From: Streptomyces sp. NBC_01314
GTDB taxonomy: Bacteria > Actinomycetota > Actinomycetes > Streptomycetales > Streptomycetaceae
Assembly: GCF_041435215.1 (NCBI RefSeq)
Contig: NZ_CP108394.1
Location: 5,828,001 to 5,892,000 of the forward strand
Direction: 5' to 3'
DNA length: 64,000 bases
Shown here: positions 31,992-39,004 of the stretch, piece after piece
How positions within the stretch are numbered: the stretch's first letter is position 1
Layout: each line of letters starts with the position of its first letter
Notes under the pieces: model-generated
Seen by the model: the letters and a program-made list of their open reading frames with translations, nothing else
Database searches by the model: none
Told to the model about the DNA's origin: nothing
Made by a program: the position numbers and the translations under genes

Positions 31992-33068
31992 ATGGCTGAT
32001 CTGAAAGAGCGGCTCATCCGCTGGGGGACTGGCACGGCCAGTTCCGGTACCAGAACCAGTATTAGTGCCGGTGAATTCAGGTACGACGGCGTGGAAACCG
32101 TCGTACTGGAAAGCCGGGAACACCTTACGGCGATGCTGAATTCCGGCGTCGTCGGAACGGACACGCTGGTACTCGTGCCCGGTGCGGCCGCCGGACCCGG
32201 CGAGGACACGACGGCGGACGGCCGCCGCGTCGTCGGGATCGTCGGGTACGAAGGGTCGCTGGCCGGGGCCGGCGGGGAGTTCTCACCGGGCGCGGGCTTC
32301 TACCTCCAGATCCAGGGCTACGGCATCAGCGAGTACATGTCCGTCGCCGGGCCGACCCTTGTCCGGATCGCCGACGACACGGACTTCGACGTCTTCCTCG
32401 CCGACGCCGACCGGGCCCTGCTCGACGGCACCTTCCCCGACTTCCTCACCCACCCCGCCATCCAGCTCGCCGACCTCCCCGGCCTGGGCGCCGGCCGCAC
32501 ACCGGCCGCCGGACCCCGGTACCGGCTGTACGTCGACGCGGACGGGGCGGTCTCCACCACGCCGGGCGGTACCCGCCTCGGTACGGCGGGCGACGGGCCC
32601 GAACTCCTCGACGCGCGGTGGCAGCGGCTCAACAGTGGCGCACAGACAACCTGCGCGGTGTGCCTGGGGACGGTCGTGGACCACGACCTACGGCGTACGG
32701 AACTGGCCGCGAGGCCCTGGCTCGGGCGCTACCTGGCCGCCCTCGGCGCGATCCGGGCCCTGCGTGCCCGGGGCGTGGACGGCAGCATCCGGGTCTCCGG
32801 CTTCGGCGGGCGGATCACCGACGCGCTGGCCGCCGACGCGGACGCCGACGCCGATCTGCGGGACGAGGACGCGCCGTTCCTCCTCTGGACCGACCAGGAC
32901 ATGTACGTCCACGCCCCTGCGCCCAGCCGCACCTTCAGCGTGGAACGGTCCGCCGCCACGCCGGTCGAGGCGCTGCTGGCCTGCGGTTCGGCCGAGGCGG
33001 CGGCGGAGTACGCCGATCCGGACCACACCGTACGCATCGAGCGGTTCCTCGCCCGGGCCGGAGTGTGA
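31992..33068 (+). CDS. mpaB: Daptide-type RiPP recognition protein (MpaB-like)
   Basis: 358 residues from the ATG at 31992 with GGGGGAA upstream. No catalytic domain is visible. Position first among the daptide enzymes, size and architecture match MpaB, the RRE-containing partner that in the Microbacterium mpa system is needed with MpaC for oxidative decarboxylation of the precursor's C-terminal threonine. Recognisable parts are FRYDGVETVVLESREHLTAM, a central TTCAVCLGTVVDHDL with a CxxC, and a C-terminal alpha/beta half (WLGRYLAALGAIRALRARG, EDAPFLLWTDQDMYVHAP). The RRE fold itself cannot be proved by eye. Its stop is followed after 5 bases by the methyltransferase start. Confidence 0.72.
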   Translation: MADLKERLIRWGTGTASSGTRTSISAGEFRYDGVETVVLESREHLTAMLNSGVVGTDTLVLVPGAAAGPGEDTTADGRRVVGIVGYEGSLAGAGGEFSPGAGFYLQIQGYGISEYMSVAGPTLVRIADDTDFDVFLADADRALLDGTFPDFLTHPAIQLADLPGLGAGRTPAAGPRYRLYVDADGAVSTTPGGTRLGTAGDGPELLDARWQRLNSGAQTTCAVCLGTVVDHDLRRTELAARPWLGRYLAALGAIRALRARGVDGSIRVSGFGGRITDALAADADADADLRDEDAPFLLWTDQDMYVHAPAPSRTFSVERSAATPVEALLACGSAEAAAEYADPDHTVRIERFLARAGV

Positions 33069-33073
33069 CCACG

Positions 33074-33940
33074 ATGACCACCCTGACCACCCTGACCAGC
33101 CCGACGGCACCGCCCACCCCGACGGCACCGCCCACCATCCCCGGACGAGCCGGGGAGCTGCTCGCCGAGCTCGGCTCCCGCGCCGTCACCGGCGACCTCT
33201 ATGCCGAAGCGGGCGCGCAGGTCTACCACGACGTGGCCGGCCGCAGCACCCACGAGGTACGTGAACTGACCGGCCTCGTAAGGACCTTGCCCGGCGATGT
33301 CCTCGACCTGGCGGCCGGCTCCGGGCGGCTGACCATGCCGCTGCTCGCGCTGGGCCGCCACGTCACCGCCCTCGACCTCTCCCCGTACATGCTGCGGCTC
33401 CTGGAAGACCGGCTGGCCGCAGCGCCCGCCGCCCTGCGTGAGCGTTGCACGGTCGTCGAGGCCGACATGAGCGCCTTCGCGCTCGGCCGCACCTTCCCGG
33501 TGATCGTCCTCGGCACCACCTCCGTCTCGCTCCTCGACGAGCGCGGCCGGACCGGTCTCTACCGGGCCGTACGCCAACACCTGGCGCCTGGCGGCCGGTT
33601 CCTTCTGTCGACCGTCGGCATGGACACGGACTCCGGCCAGCCCGCCGAAGCCGAACTGGTGGTGGAAGCCGAAGCCGGCCGCGCCTACCGGATGTACGAG
33701 CACTGGGCGGTCGGCGACAGCGCCCGCACGGTCACCGTCTTCCCGGCCCGGATCCCGGACGACGACAGCCCCGTCCAGGTCACCACGACCAGCGTCGGCG
33801 TGCTGCCCGCCGCCCTCCTCGAAGCCGAGCTGGGCGCCGCCGGATTCGCCGTCCGCGCCCGGCACCCGCTGCCGGCCGTCGGCTCCCGCCATCACGACGT
33901 ACTGCTCGAAGTACTGCTCGAAACGGAGGTCACGCCATGA
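33074..33940 (+). CDS. mpaM: Daptide-type SAM-dependent N-methyltransferase (MpaM-like)
   Basis: 288 residues from the ATG at 33074; a GTG at 33065 overlapping the previous stop is an alternative. After a Thr/Pro-rich N-terminus (LTTLTSPTAPPTPTAPP) comes a class I methyltransferase: motif I GDVLDLAAGSGRLTMPLL, an acidic residue after strand 2 in HVTALDLSPYMLRLL, CTVVEADMSAFALGRTF (motif II), and YRAVRQHLAPGGRFLLSTVG. In daptides this enzyme dimethylates the amine made by MpaD to give the dimethyl-propanediamine terminus. It overlaps the aminotransferase start by 4 bases. Confidence 0.88.
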   Translation: MTTLTTLTSPTAPPTPTAPPTIPGRAGELLAELGSRAVTGDLYAEAGAQVYHDVAGRSTHEVRELTGLVRTLPGDVLDLAAGSGRLTMPLLALGRHVTALDLSPYMLRLLEDRLAAAPAALRERCTVVEADMSAFALGRTFPVIVLGTTSVSLLDERGRTGLYRAVRQHLAPGGRFLLSTVGMDTDSGQPAEAELVVEAEAGRAYRMYEHWAVGDSARTVTVFPARIPDDDSPVQVTTTSVGVLPAALLEAELGAAGFAVRARHPLPAVGSRHHDVLLEVLLETEVTP

Positions 33941-35244
33941 GTCCCGTACACACGAAGAACACGAAGAACGCGCTGTGGCCGTCCCTCCTGGCCCCCGCCC
34001 TGCACGGCTCGGACGCGCTCTGCGCGGTCTCCGCGCACGGAGTACGGGTCCGGTACGCCGACGGCAGCGAACTCCTCGACGCCTCCAGCGGGTTGTGGAA
34101 CACCAACATCGGCTACGGCAACGAGGCCATCGCCCGGGCCGCCGCCGACGCGCTCCGCGAAGCCTCGTACCTGAGCGTCTTCCGCTACGAGAACACCTAC
34201 GCCCGTGCCGCGGCCGCCGCCCTCGTCGAGCTGTGCGGCGCCGACAGCTACGGCCGGGTCCTCTTCTCGACCTCCGGCGGCGCCGCCAACGACCTCGTCA
34301 TGAAGCTCGCCCGCCACTACCACGCCCTGCGCGGCGAGGACCGCCGCAAACTCGTGGTCGGGCTGCGCGGCAGCTACCACGGTCTGACGTACGGCAGTTT
34401 CGCGCTGACCGGCGAGGACCTCGGACAACAGGTGTACGGCGTCGACCAACGGCTCATCCGCCACGTCGACCCCAACGACCCGGTCGGCATCCGTACCTTG
34501 ATGGAGCGTCAGGGCGCGATGGTCGCGGCCGTCGTCGTCGAGCCGGTGCTCGGCTCGGGGGCGGTACCGCTCACCGAGGAGTACGTCGACGAGCTGCTGC
34601 GGCTGCGCGAGGAGTACGGCTTCCTGCTGGTCGCCGACGAAGTGGCCACCGGCTTCGGCCGTACCGGCGACTTCTTCGCCTCCCAGCGCTGGTCCGCCCG
34701 GCCCGACCTCCTGGTGACCTCCAAGGGGCTCACCAACGGTACCGGCGCCGCCGCCGCCGTCATCGCCTCGCACACGGTCGCGGACGCCTTCGACACGGCG
34801 GGCGCCATGCTGACCCACGGCGAGACCCAGGCCGGCACCCCCGTCACCTGTGCCACCATCCTGGCCACCATCGCCGAGATGCGCCGCCTGGACGCGGTCG
34901 CCCTCGGCCGGGCCCTGGGCGAGCGGCTGGACGCGGAGCTGTCCGGGTTGGTCGACGAGCACCCCTGGGTGACGGGTACCACCGGTGTGGGCTGTTTCCG
35001 GTCACTGCGACTGACCACCCCGGACGGGGAACCGCTGCCGCAGGCACGCGTCCCGGAGCTGGTCGCCGCGATCCGTACGGCGGGTGCCATCGTGCACCCT
35101 GGCGTCCACGGCATCCAGCTCTTCCCCGCGCTGACCTACACCGACGCGGAACTGACCGAACTGATGGACCGCATCCGCACCGGACTGGCCCTGTTCACAA
35201 GCCGGTCGGCGCAGGCGGAAGCGCGCACAGAGGTACCGGCATGA
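33937..35244 (+). CDS. mpaD: Daptide-type class III aminotransferase (MpaD-like)
   Basis: 435 residues; its ATG overlaps the methyltransferase stop (ATGA). Class III PLP-aminotransferase features are complete: LLDASSGLWNTNIGYGNEAI, SGGAANDLVMKLARHYH, GLRGSYHGLTYGSFALTG, LLVADEVATGFGRTGDFF with the PLP Asp, and DLLVTSKGLTNGTGAAAA with the Schiff-base Lys. In the daptide pathway it aminates the methyl ketone left after decarboxylation of the precursor's terminal Thr. Its stop overlaps the start of the dehydrogenase gene, so the enzymes are made from one message. Confidence 0.9.
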   Translation: MSPVHTKNTKNALWPSLLAPALHGSDALCAVSAHGVRVRYADGSELLDASSGLWNTNIGYGNEAIARAAADALREASYLSVFRYENTYARAAAAALVELCGADSYGRVLFSTSGGAANDLVMKLARHYHALRGEDRRKLVVGLRGSYHGLTYGSFALTGEDLGQQVYGVDQRLIRHVDPNDPVGIRTLMERQGAMVAAVVVEPVLGSGAVPLTEEYVDELLRLREEYGFLLVADEVATGFGRTGDFFASQRWSARPDLLVTSKGLTNGTGAAAAVIASHTVADAFDTAGAMLTHGETQAGTPVTCATILATIAEMRRLDAVALGRALGERLDAELSGLVDEHPWVTGTTGVGCFRSLRLTTPDGEPLPQARVPELVAAIRTAGAIVHPGVHGIQLFPALTYTDAELTELMDRIRTGLALFTSRSAQAEARTEVPA

Positions 35245-36485
35245 GCTACGGCCGGGGCGGACCGACCCGGGCGCTGATCGGTCCCGACGCACTCACGGCA
35301 TGGCTCCCCGACGGGGCGGGCCGCACGGCCGCCCTCCTCGTGGACAGCGCTGTCGCGACGGCGGCGATCACGGCCTTGGTACGGGACCGCCTCGGCCGGG
35401 CCCACTGGCGGACGACCCAGACACCACTGACCACCGGCCCCGGTGATCTCGGCGCGGCCGCCGCGATCGCCGAAGGCCTCGCCGACACGTCGGCCGGCGT
35501 CGGCCTGGTGGTCGCCATAGGCGGCGGATCGGTGCTCGACCAGGCGAAGATCGCGGCCCTGCTGCGGGCCAACCCGGTCGCGTACACCCGCCTCACCGTG
35601 CCCCAGCGCGGCGGCCTGATGGGCCTGCCGGGCGAGGTCACCCGTACCGTCCCGCTGCTCGCCGTACCGACCACCCTCGGCACCGGCAGCGAGCTGAGCG
35701 CGGTCGCCTGCCTGGCGTACCCGCAGGGCAAGCGGCTGATCCTCGGCGGCGTACTGCGGCCGGAGGCGGCGCTGCTCGATCCGTCGGCCACCGCCACACT
35801 GCCCTACGAGCTGGTCGTGGAGGGCGTCCTGGAGGCGCTGTTCCGGGCGGTCAGCCCGTACGCCGGTGACCACCGGGACGACCGCCGCACCGAGGACCGT
35901 CTCACGGAGACGGTCGCCCGGAGGCTCGTCCAGCTGGGCTACGAGGCGGTACGGGAAGGAAGGCCGAGCGACGCGCTCCGCCTCGACATCGCGAAGCTCA
36001 GCGGGCTCACGCACGGTGAATGGCTGCACCAGGGCCGCGACCCGTACGCGGTCAAGGGCTGGCTCATCGCCAACGAGATGTCGTCGGCCCTGGGCGTACG
36101 GAAGATGACGGCCGTCGCCGCGCTGCTGCCGCACCTGTGGCGGGCCGTGCTCGACGGGGAGCCACGGCTGGGCTCCGCGCCGCGGCTGCACCGGATGTGG
36201 GCGGGGCTGCGCGACGCCGCACCACAGGACCGGGCGCGGGCCCTGCCCGAGGACCCGGCCGACGGGATCGCCGCCCTGATGGACGACTGGCGGGTGGGCC
36301 GGCGGCTCACCGCCGACGGCCCGGGGCAGATCGAGGCCCTGGCCGAGCGGACGGTACGGGCCTGGGGCGCCGGGCTGCCGATGCTCGGCGGGCTCCGGGC
36401 GGAGGATGTGCGCCGCCTGCTGGACGCGGCGCTCGGCGCGACCACCGCGCACGCCACGCCCGCCGCGTACGCCGCGCACACCTGA
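35241..36485 (+). CDS. mpaC: Daptide-type oxidative decarboxylase, iron-alcohol-dehydrogenase fold (MpaC-like)
   Basis: 414 residues, ATG overlapping the aminotransferase stop. The NAD-binding part of the group III alcohol dehydrogenase fold is intact: VVAIGGGSVLDQAKIAALL and LLAVPTTLGTGSELSAVACL. The metal site looks altered: where typical enzymes read DALTH, this protein reads EALFR, and the later HG.A/H region reads as RKMTAVAALLPHLWRA. MpaC catalyses oxidation of the Thr hydroxyl with loss of the C-terminal carboxylate; a metal-free NAD mechanism would fit the altered residues. The two precursors follow 79 bases later. Confidence 0.85.
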   Translation: MSYGRGGPTRALIGPDALTAWLPDGAGRTAALLVDSAVATAAITALVRDRLGRAHWRTTQTPLTTGPGDLGAAAAIAEGLADTSAGVGLVVAIGGGSVLDQAKIAALLRANPVAYTRLTVPQRGGLMGLPGEVTRTVPLLAVPTTLGTGSELSAVACLAYPQGKRLILGGVLRPEAALLDPSATATLPYELVVEGVLEALFRAVSPYAGDHRDDRRTEDRLTETVARRLVQLGYEAVREGRPSDALRLDIAKLSGLTHGEWLHQGRDPYAVKGWLIANEMSSALGVRKMTAVAALLPHLWRAVLDGEPRLGSAPRLHRMWAGLRDAAPQDRARALPEDPADGIAALMDDWRVGRRLTADGPGQIEALAERTVRAWGAGLPMLGGLRAEDVRRLLDAALGATTAHATPAAYAAHT

Positions 36486-36563
36486 GACTTCCGCTCCCGG
36501 TCCCGGGAGCGGGCGGAAAGAGAGCAACGGCTCTCAACACTCATGAGAAAAGGGGGAGTTCCC

Positions 36564-36737
36564 ATGCAGGAGAACTTCGACAACAACGACTTCAGCTCCG
36601 CCCTGGAGCTGGGTATGCAGGAGCTCGAGGCGATGGAGGCCCCGGGCTGGTGGACCGCTGGTGGCGTCGTCGTGGGCGCGACCGTCGTGTCGGCCGTCGG
36701 CGTCTCGACGGGCGTCGCCGTCTCGATCATCACCTGA
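36564..36737 (+). CDS. Daptide-type precursor peptide A1
   Basis: 57 residues from the ATG at 36564, with AGGGGGAG 8 bases before; an ATG at 36543 lies before this ribosome site. The leader contains ALELGMQELEAMEAPG, shared almost letter for letter with the second precursor. The core that follows, from WWTAGG to the end VAVSIIT, is hydrophobic and Gly/Val-rich with seven Ser/Thr and no Cys, Lys or Arg, so it should be membrane-active. The C-terminal Thr is the class-defining substrate residue. The exact cleavage site, probably near APG, is inferred. Confidence 0.88.
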   Translation: MQENFDNNDFSSALELGMQELEAMEAPGWWTAGGVVVGATVVSAVGVSTGVAVSIIT

Positions 36738-36812
36738 TTCACTCGACTGCATCTCGACTCGATTCAGTCCCATCAGTCTCATCAGTCTCAACTCAACGGG
36801 AGGGGAACAGAT

Positions 36813-36968
36813 ATGAAGGACATCGCCACGCAGGAGCCGACCGGCTTCGAGGCATCGCTGGAGCTGGGCATGCAGGAGCTGGAGGCCATGGAGGCCCCGG
36901 GCTTCTGGAGCGGTTTCAAGACCGGCGTCGTGATCAGCACCGTCGCCAGCGCGGTCATCGCCACCTGA
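36813..36968 (+). CDS. Daptide-type precursor peptide A2
   Basis: 51 residues; the ribosome site is GGGAGGGGAA before the ATG at 36813. The leader motif LELGMQELEAMEAPG is identical to A1. The core reads FWSGFKTGVVISTVASAV then IAT, again without Cys and ending in Thr. It has an aromatic pair (FW against WW in A1) directly after APG. Two paralogous cores in one cluster suggest a two-peptide product or two variants. It is followed by a 9-bp tandem repeat and a large hairpin. Confidence 0.88.
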   Translation: MKDIATQEPTGFEASLELGMQELEAMEAPGFWSGFKTGVVISTVASAVIAT

Positions 36969-36975
36969 TCCGGCC

Positions 36976-37051
36976 GATCGACCGGATCGACCGGATCGAC
37001 CGGATCGACCTGATCCACCGGATCCACCGGATCCACCGGATCCACCGGATC
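36976..37051. repeat. 9-bp tandem repeat downstream of precursor A2
   Basis: Eight 9-base units plus four bases: GATCGACCG three times, GATCGACCT once, GATCCACCG four times, then GATC. The unit switches variant in the middle, suggesting expansion by slippage. Each unit contains GATC. Confidence 0.9.
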
Positions 37052-37074
37052 AGCGGCAACTGAACCGCATACGG

Positions 37075-37130
37075 ATTTCCGCGGCGGCGTCCCTGGGACC
37101 TCAGAGGACCCCGGGCCGCCACCGCGGAAT
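37075..37130 (+). terminator. Hairpin between the precursors and the export genes, possible partial terminator
   Basis: ATTTCCGCGGCGGC (37075-37088) is nearly complementary to GCCGCCACCGCGGAAT (37115-37130), with a GC-rich inner stem, followed by CTTCGTTTTCC. A leaky terminator here would raise precursor mRNA above that of the downstream genes. Confidence 0.5.
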
Positions 37131-37195
37131 CCGCGCTTCGTTTTCCGCCACCTCCCCCCACCTGAGTCCCACCAAGTCCGACCAAGGAGTCCAGC

Positions 37196-37393
37196 ATGGC
37201 CAACAGCCGGGACAAGGCAGCGGCCGAGAACAAGAACCTCGCCTTCGCCTGCGCGCTCATCCCGCTCGGCATGGCGGTCGCGACCACGCAGCTGACGGGC
37301 GGCCTCGAGATCTTCGTCATGGCCGGCCTCGGCGCCGTCATGCTGAGCTGCCTGGTCCGGATCGGCGCCAACCTCCGTAAGGCACGCCGTTGA
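37196..37393 (+). CDS. Small two-helix membrane protein of the RiPP cluster
   Basis: 65 residues, AGGAG six bases before the ATG. It starts MANSRDKAAAENKN, has two hydrophobic segments (FACALIPLGMAVATTQL and FVMAGLGAVMLSCLV) and a basic C-terminus RIGANLRKARR. It overlaps the ABC ATPase start (TTGA) and so is probably a component of export or self-immunity. No homologue is recognised. Confidence 0.65.
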   Translation: MANSRDKAAAENKNLAFACALIPLGMAVATTQLTGGLEIFVMAGLGAVMLSCLVRIGANLRKARR

Positions 37394-38175
37394 GTACCGC
37401 GAACGCACCGAGCACCGGCGCCGCCCCCGTCGTCGCCCTGCGCGGCCTGACCAAGCGCTTCGGCGAGGTCACGGCGGTCGACGACCTGACGTACGAGGTG
37501 CAGCCCGGCCGGATCGTCGGCCTCCTCGGCCGCAACGGAGCCGGCAAGACCACCTCGCTGCGGATGCTCCTCGGCCTCTGCCGGCCGACCTCAGGCGAGG
37601 CGACCGTCTTCGGCCGCCCGTACGCCGAACTGCCTCACGCCGCCCGCCGGGTGGGCGTCAGCATGGACGCCGTAGGACCGCTGCCGGGAGCCAGTGCCCG
37701 ACGCGAACTCACCATCTGGGCCAGGACCCTGGGCCTGCCCAAGCAGCGCGTCGAGGAGGTCCTCGAACTGGTCGGCCTGGCCGACGGCGGTGCGGCCTCC
37801 CGCCCCGTCAAGGGCTACTCGACCGGCATGAAACAGCGCCTCGCGCTCGCCACCGCCCTGCTCCCCGACCCCGAACTCCTCGTCCTGGACGAGCCCGCCA
37901 ACGGCCTCGACCCGGACGGCATCCGCTGGCTGCGCGGCCTGCTGCGTGGCCTGGCCGACGAGGGCCGGACCGTCCTCGTCTCCAGCCATCTCCTCTCCGA
38001 GGTGGAACAGACCGTGGACGACGTCGTGATCATCCAGAGCTCGCTGCGGTACGCCGGTCCGCTCGAAGGACTCGTCGGCGCGGGCGCCGGGGAACGCCTC
38101 GAAGACCGGTTCTTCTCCCTGGTCGGCACCGCGACGACCGCGTCATCCGCTGTCGGAGGAAAGAACCATGCGTAA
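37390..38175 (+). CDS. ABC transporter ATP-binding protein (RiPP export)
   Basis: 261 residues, starting at a TTG that overlaps the previous stop. Walker A is GLLGRNGAGKTTSLRML, the signature is GYSTGMKQRLALATALL, Walker B is LLVLDEPANGLDPDG, and the switch His is in TVLVSSHLLSEVE. This is the CcmA/BcrA-like class commonly paired with ABC-2 permeases that export or give immunity to peptides. It overlaps the permease gene by 8 bases. MpaT-like role in exporting the mature peptides is inferred. Confidence 0.92.
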   Translation: MSTANAPSTGAAPVVALRGLTKRFGEVTAVDDLTYEVQPGRIVGLLGRNGAGKTTSLRMLLGLCRPTSGEATVFGRPYAELPHAARRVGVSMDAVGPLPGASARRELTIWARTLGLPKQRVEEVLELVGLADGGAASRPVKGYSTGMKQRLALATALLPDPELLVLDEPANGLDPDGIRWLRGLLRGLADEGRTVLVSSHLLSEVEQTVDDVVIIQSSLRYAGPLEGLVGAGAGERLEDRFFSLVGTATTASSAVGGKNHA

Positions 38176-38914
38176 CCTGCTCGCCGGCGAATGGGCCAAG
38201 GCCTGGACCGGCCGCGGCTGGCTGATCCTGGCCGGGTGCGGCGTCCTGATGTCCCTGCTCGGTGCCCTCGGTTACGCCTCCCAGGGTGCCGCGGCCATCG
38301 AGGAGGGCACCATGGGCCGGGCCGCCGTCACCGATGACATCGTCCGCTCCTGGTTCATGATGTCGCTCTTCACCTCTCTCTTCGGCGCGATCTTCGTGTC
38401 CCGCGAGTACACCTCGGGTGCCATCGGCCGCTCCGTCCTGATGAGCGGCGGCAGCCGTACCCGCCTGCTCGCCGCCAAGGTGCTGACCGCCACCGCCGTG
38501 GGCGCCCTCGCCGCGCTGCTCACCGCCGCGCTGTCCCTCGCCTCCGCCTGGGGAACACTCGCCGCCAACGGGGCCGAGCCCGCGTGGCACGGCGAGACCT
38601 GGCTGATCCTGCTGGGCGTCTTCGCCGTCAACACGCTCGCCGCTCCCTGGGGCGCGCTGATCGGCTGGATCGTCCGGCACCAGGTCGGGGCCGTCGTGAC
38701 CGTCGTCGCGCTGACCCTGGTCGTCGATCCGGCGGTGCAGGTCCTGGTGCCGGAGGCCGGCAGGTACCTGATGACGATCGCCCAGAGCTCCGTCTACCGG
38801 GACACGAAGCCCGAGCTGCTGTCCACGCCGCTCGCGCTGCTGGTGATCGCGGGCTGGCTGGCGGCCGCCGGGCTGCTCGCCCGGAAGCTGTTCACCGCCC
38901 GCGATGTCGTCTGA
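38168..38914 (+). CDS. ABC-2-type permease (RiPP export)
   Basis: 248 residues, six membrane helices by eye: GWLILAGCGVLMSLLGALGY, SWFMMSLFTSLFGAIFVS, VLTATAVGALAALLTAALSL, WLILLGVFAVNTLAAPWGAL, VGAVVTVVALTLVV, and LALLVIAGWLAAAGLLA. SREYTSGAIGRSVLMSGG is the typical BcrB/NatB-type cytoplasmic loop. It starts inside the ATPase gene, so the two are made together as a half-transporter pair. Confidence 0.88.
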   Translation: MRNLLAGEWAKAWTGRGWLILAGCGVLMSLLGALGYASQGAAAIEEGTMGRAAVTDDIVRSWFMMSLFTSLFGAIFVSREYTSGAIGRSVLMSGGSRTRLLAAKVLTATAVGALAALLTAALSLASAWGTLAANGAEPAWHGETWLILLGVFAVNTLAAPWGALIGWIVRHQVGAVVTVVALTLVVDPAVQVLVPEAGRYLMTIAQSSVYRDTKPELLSTPLALLVIAGWLAAAGLLARKLFTARDVV

Positions 38915-39004
38915 CGTCGACCGAGCCCGCTGAAGCCCGCCACGTCCCGCCGTCCTGAGCCCGTCCTGAGCCCGACCCCGAACTCCGTGAGGAGAGAACC
39001 AGGC

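Noticed and set aside
36976..37051. CRISPR array
   Set aside because: The units are 9 bases, contiguous, without spacers, and no cas gene is present.
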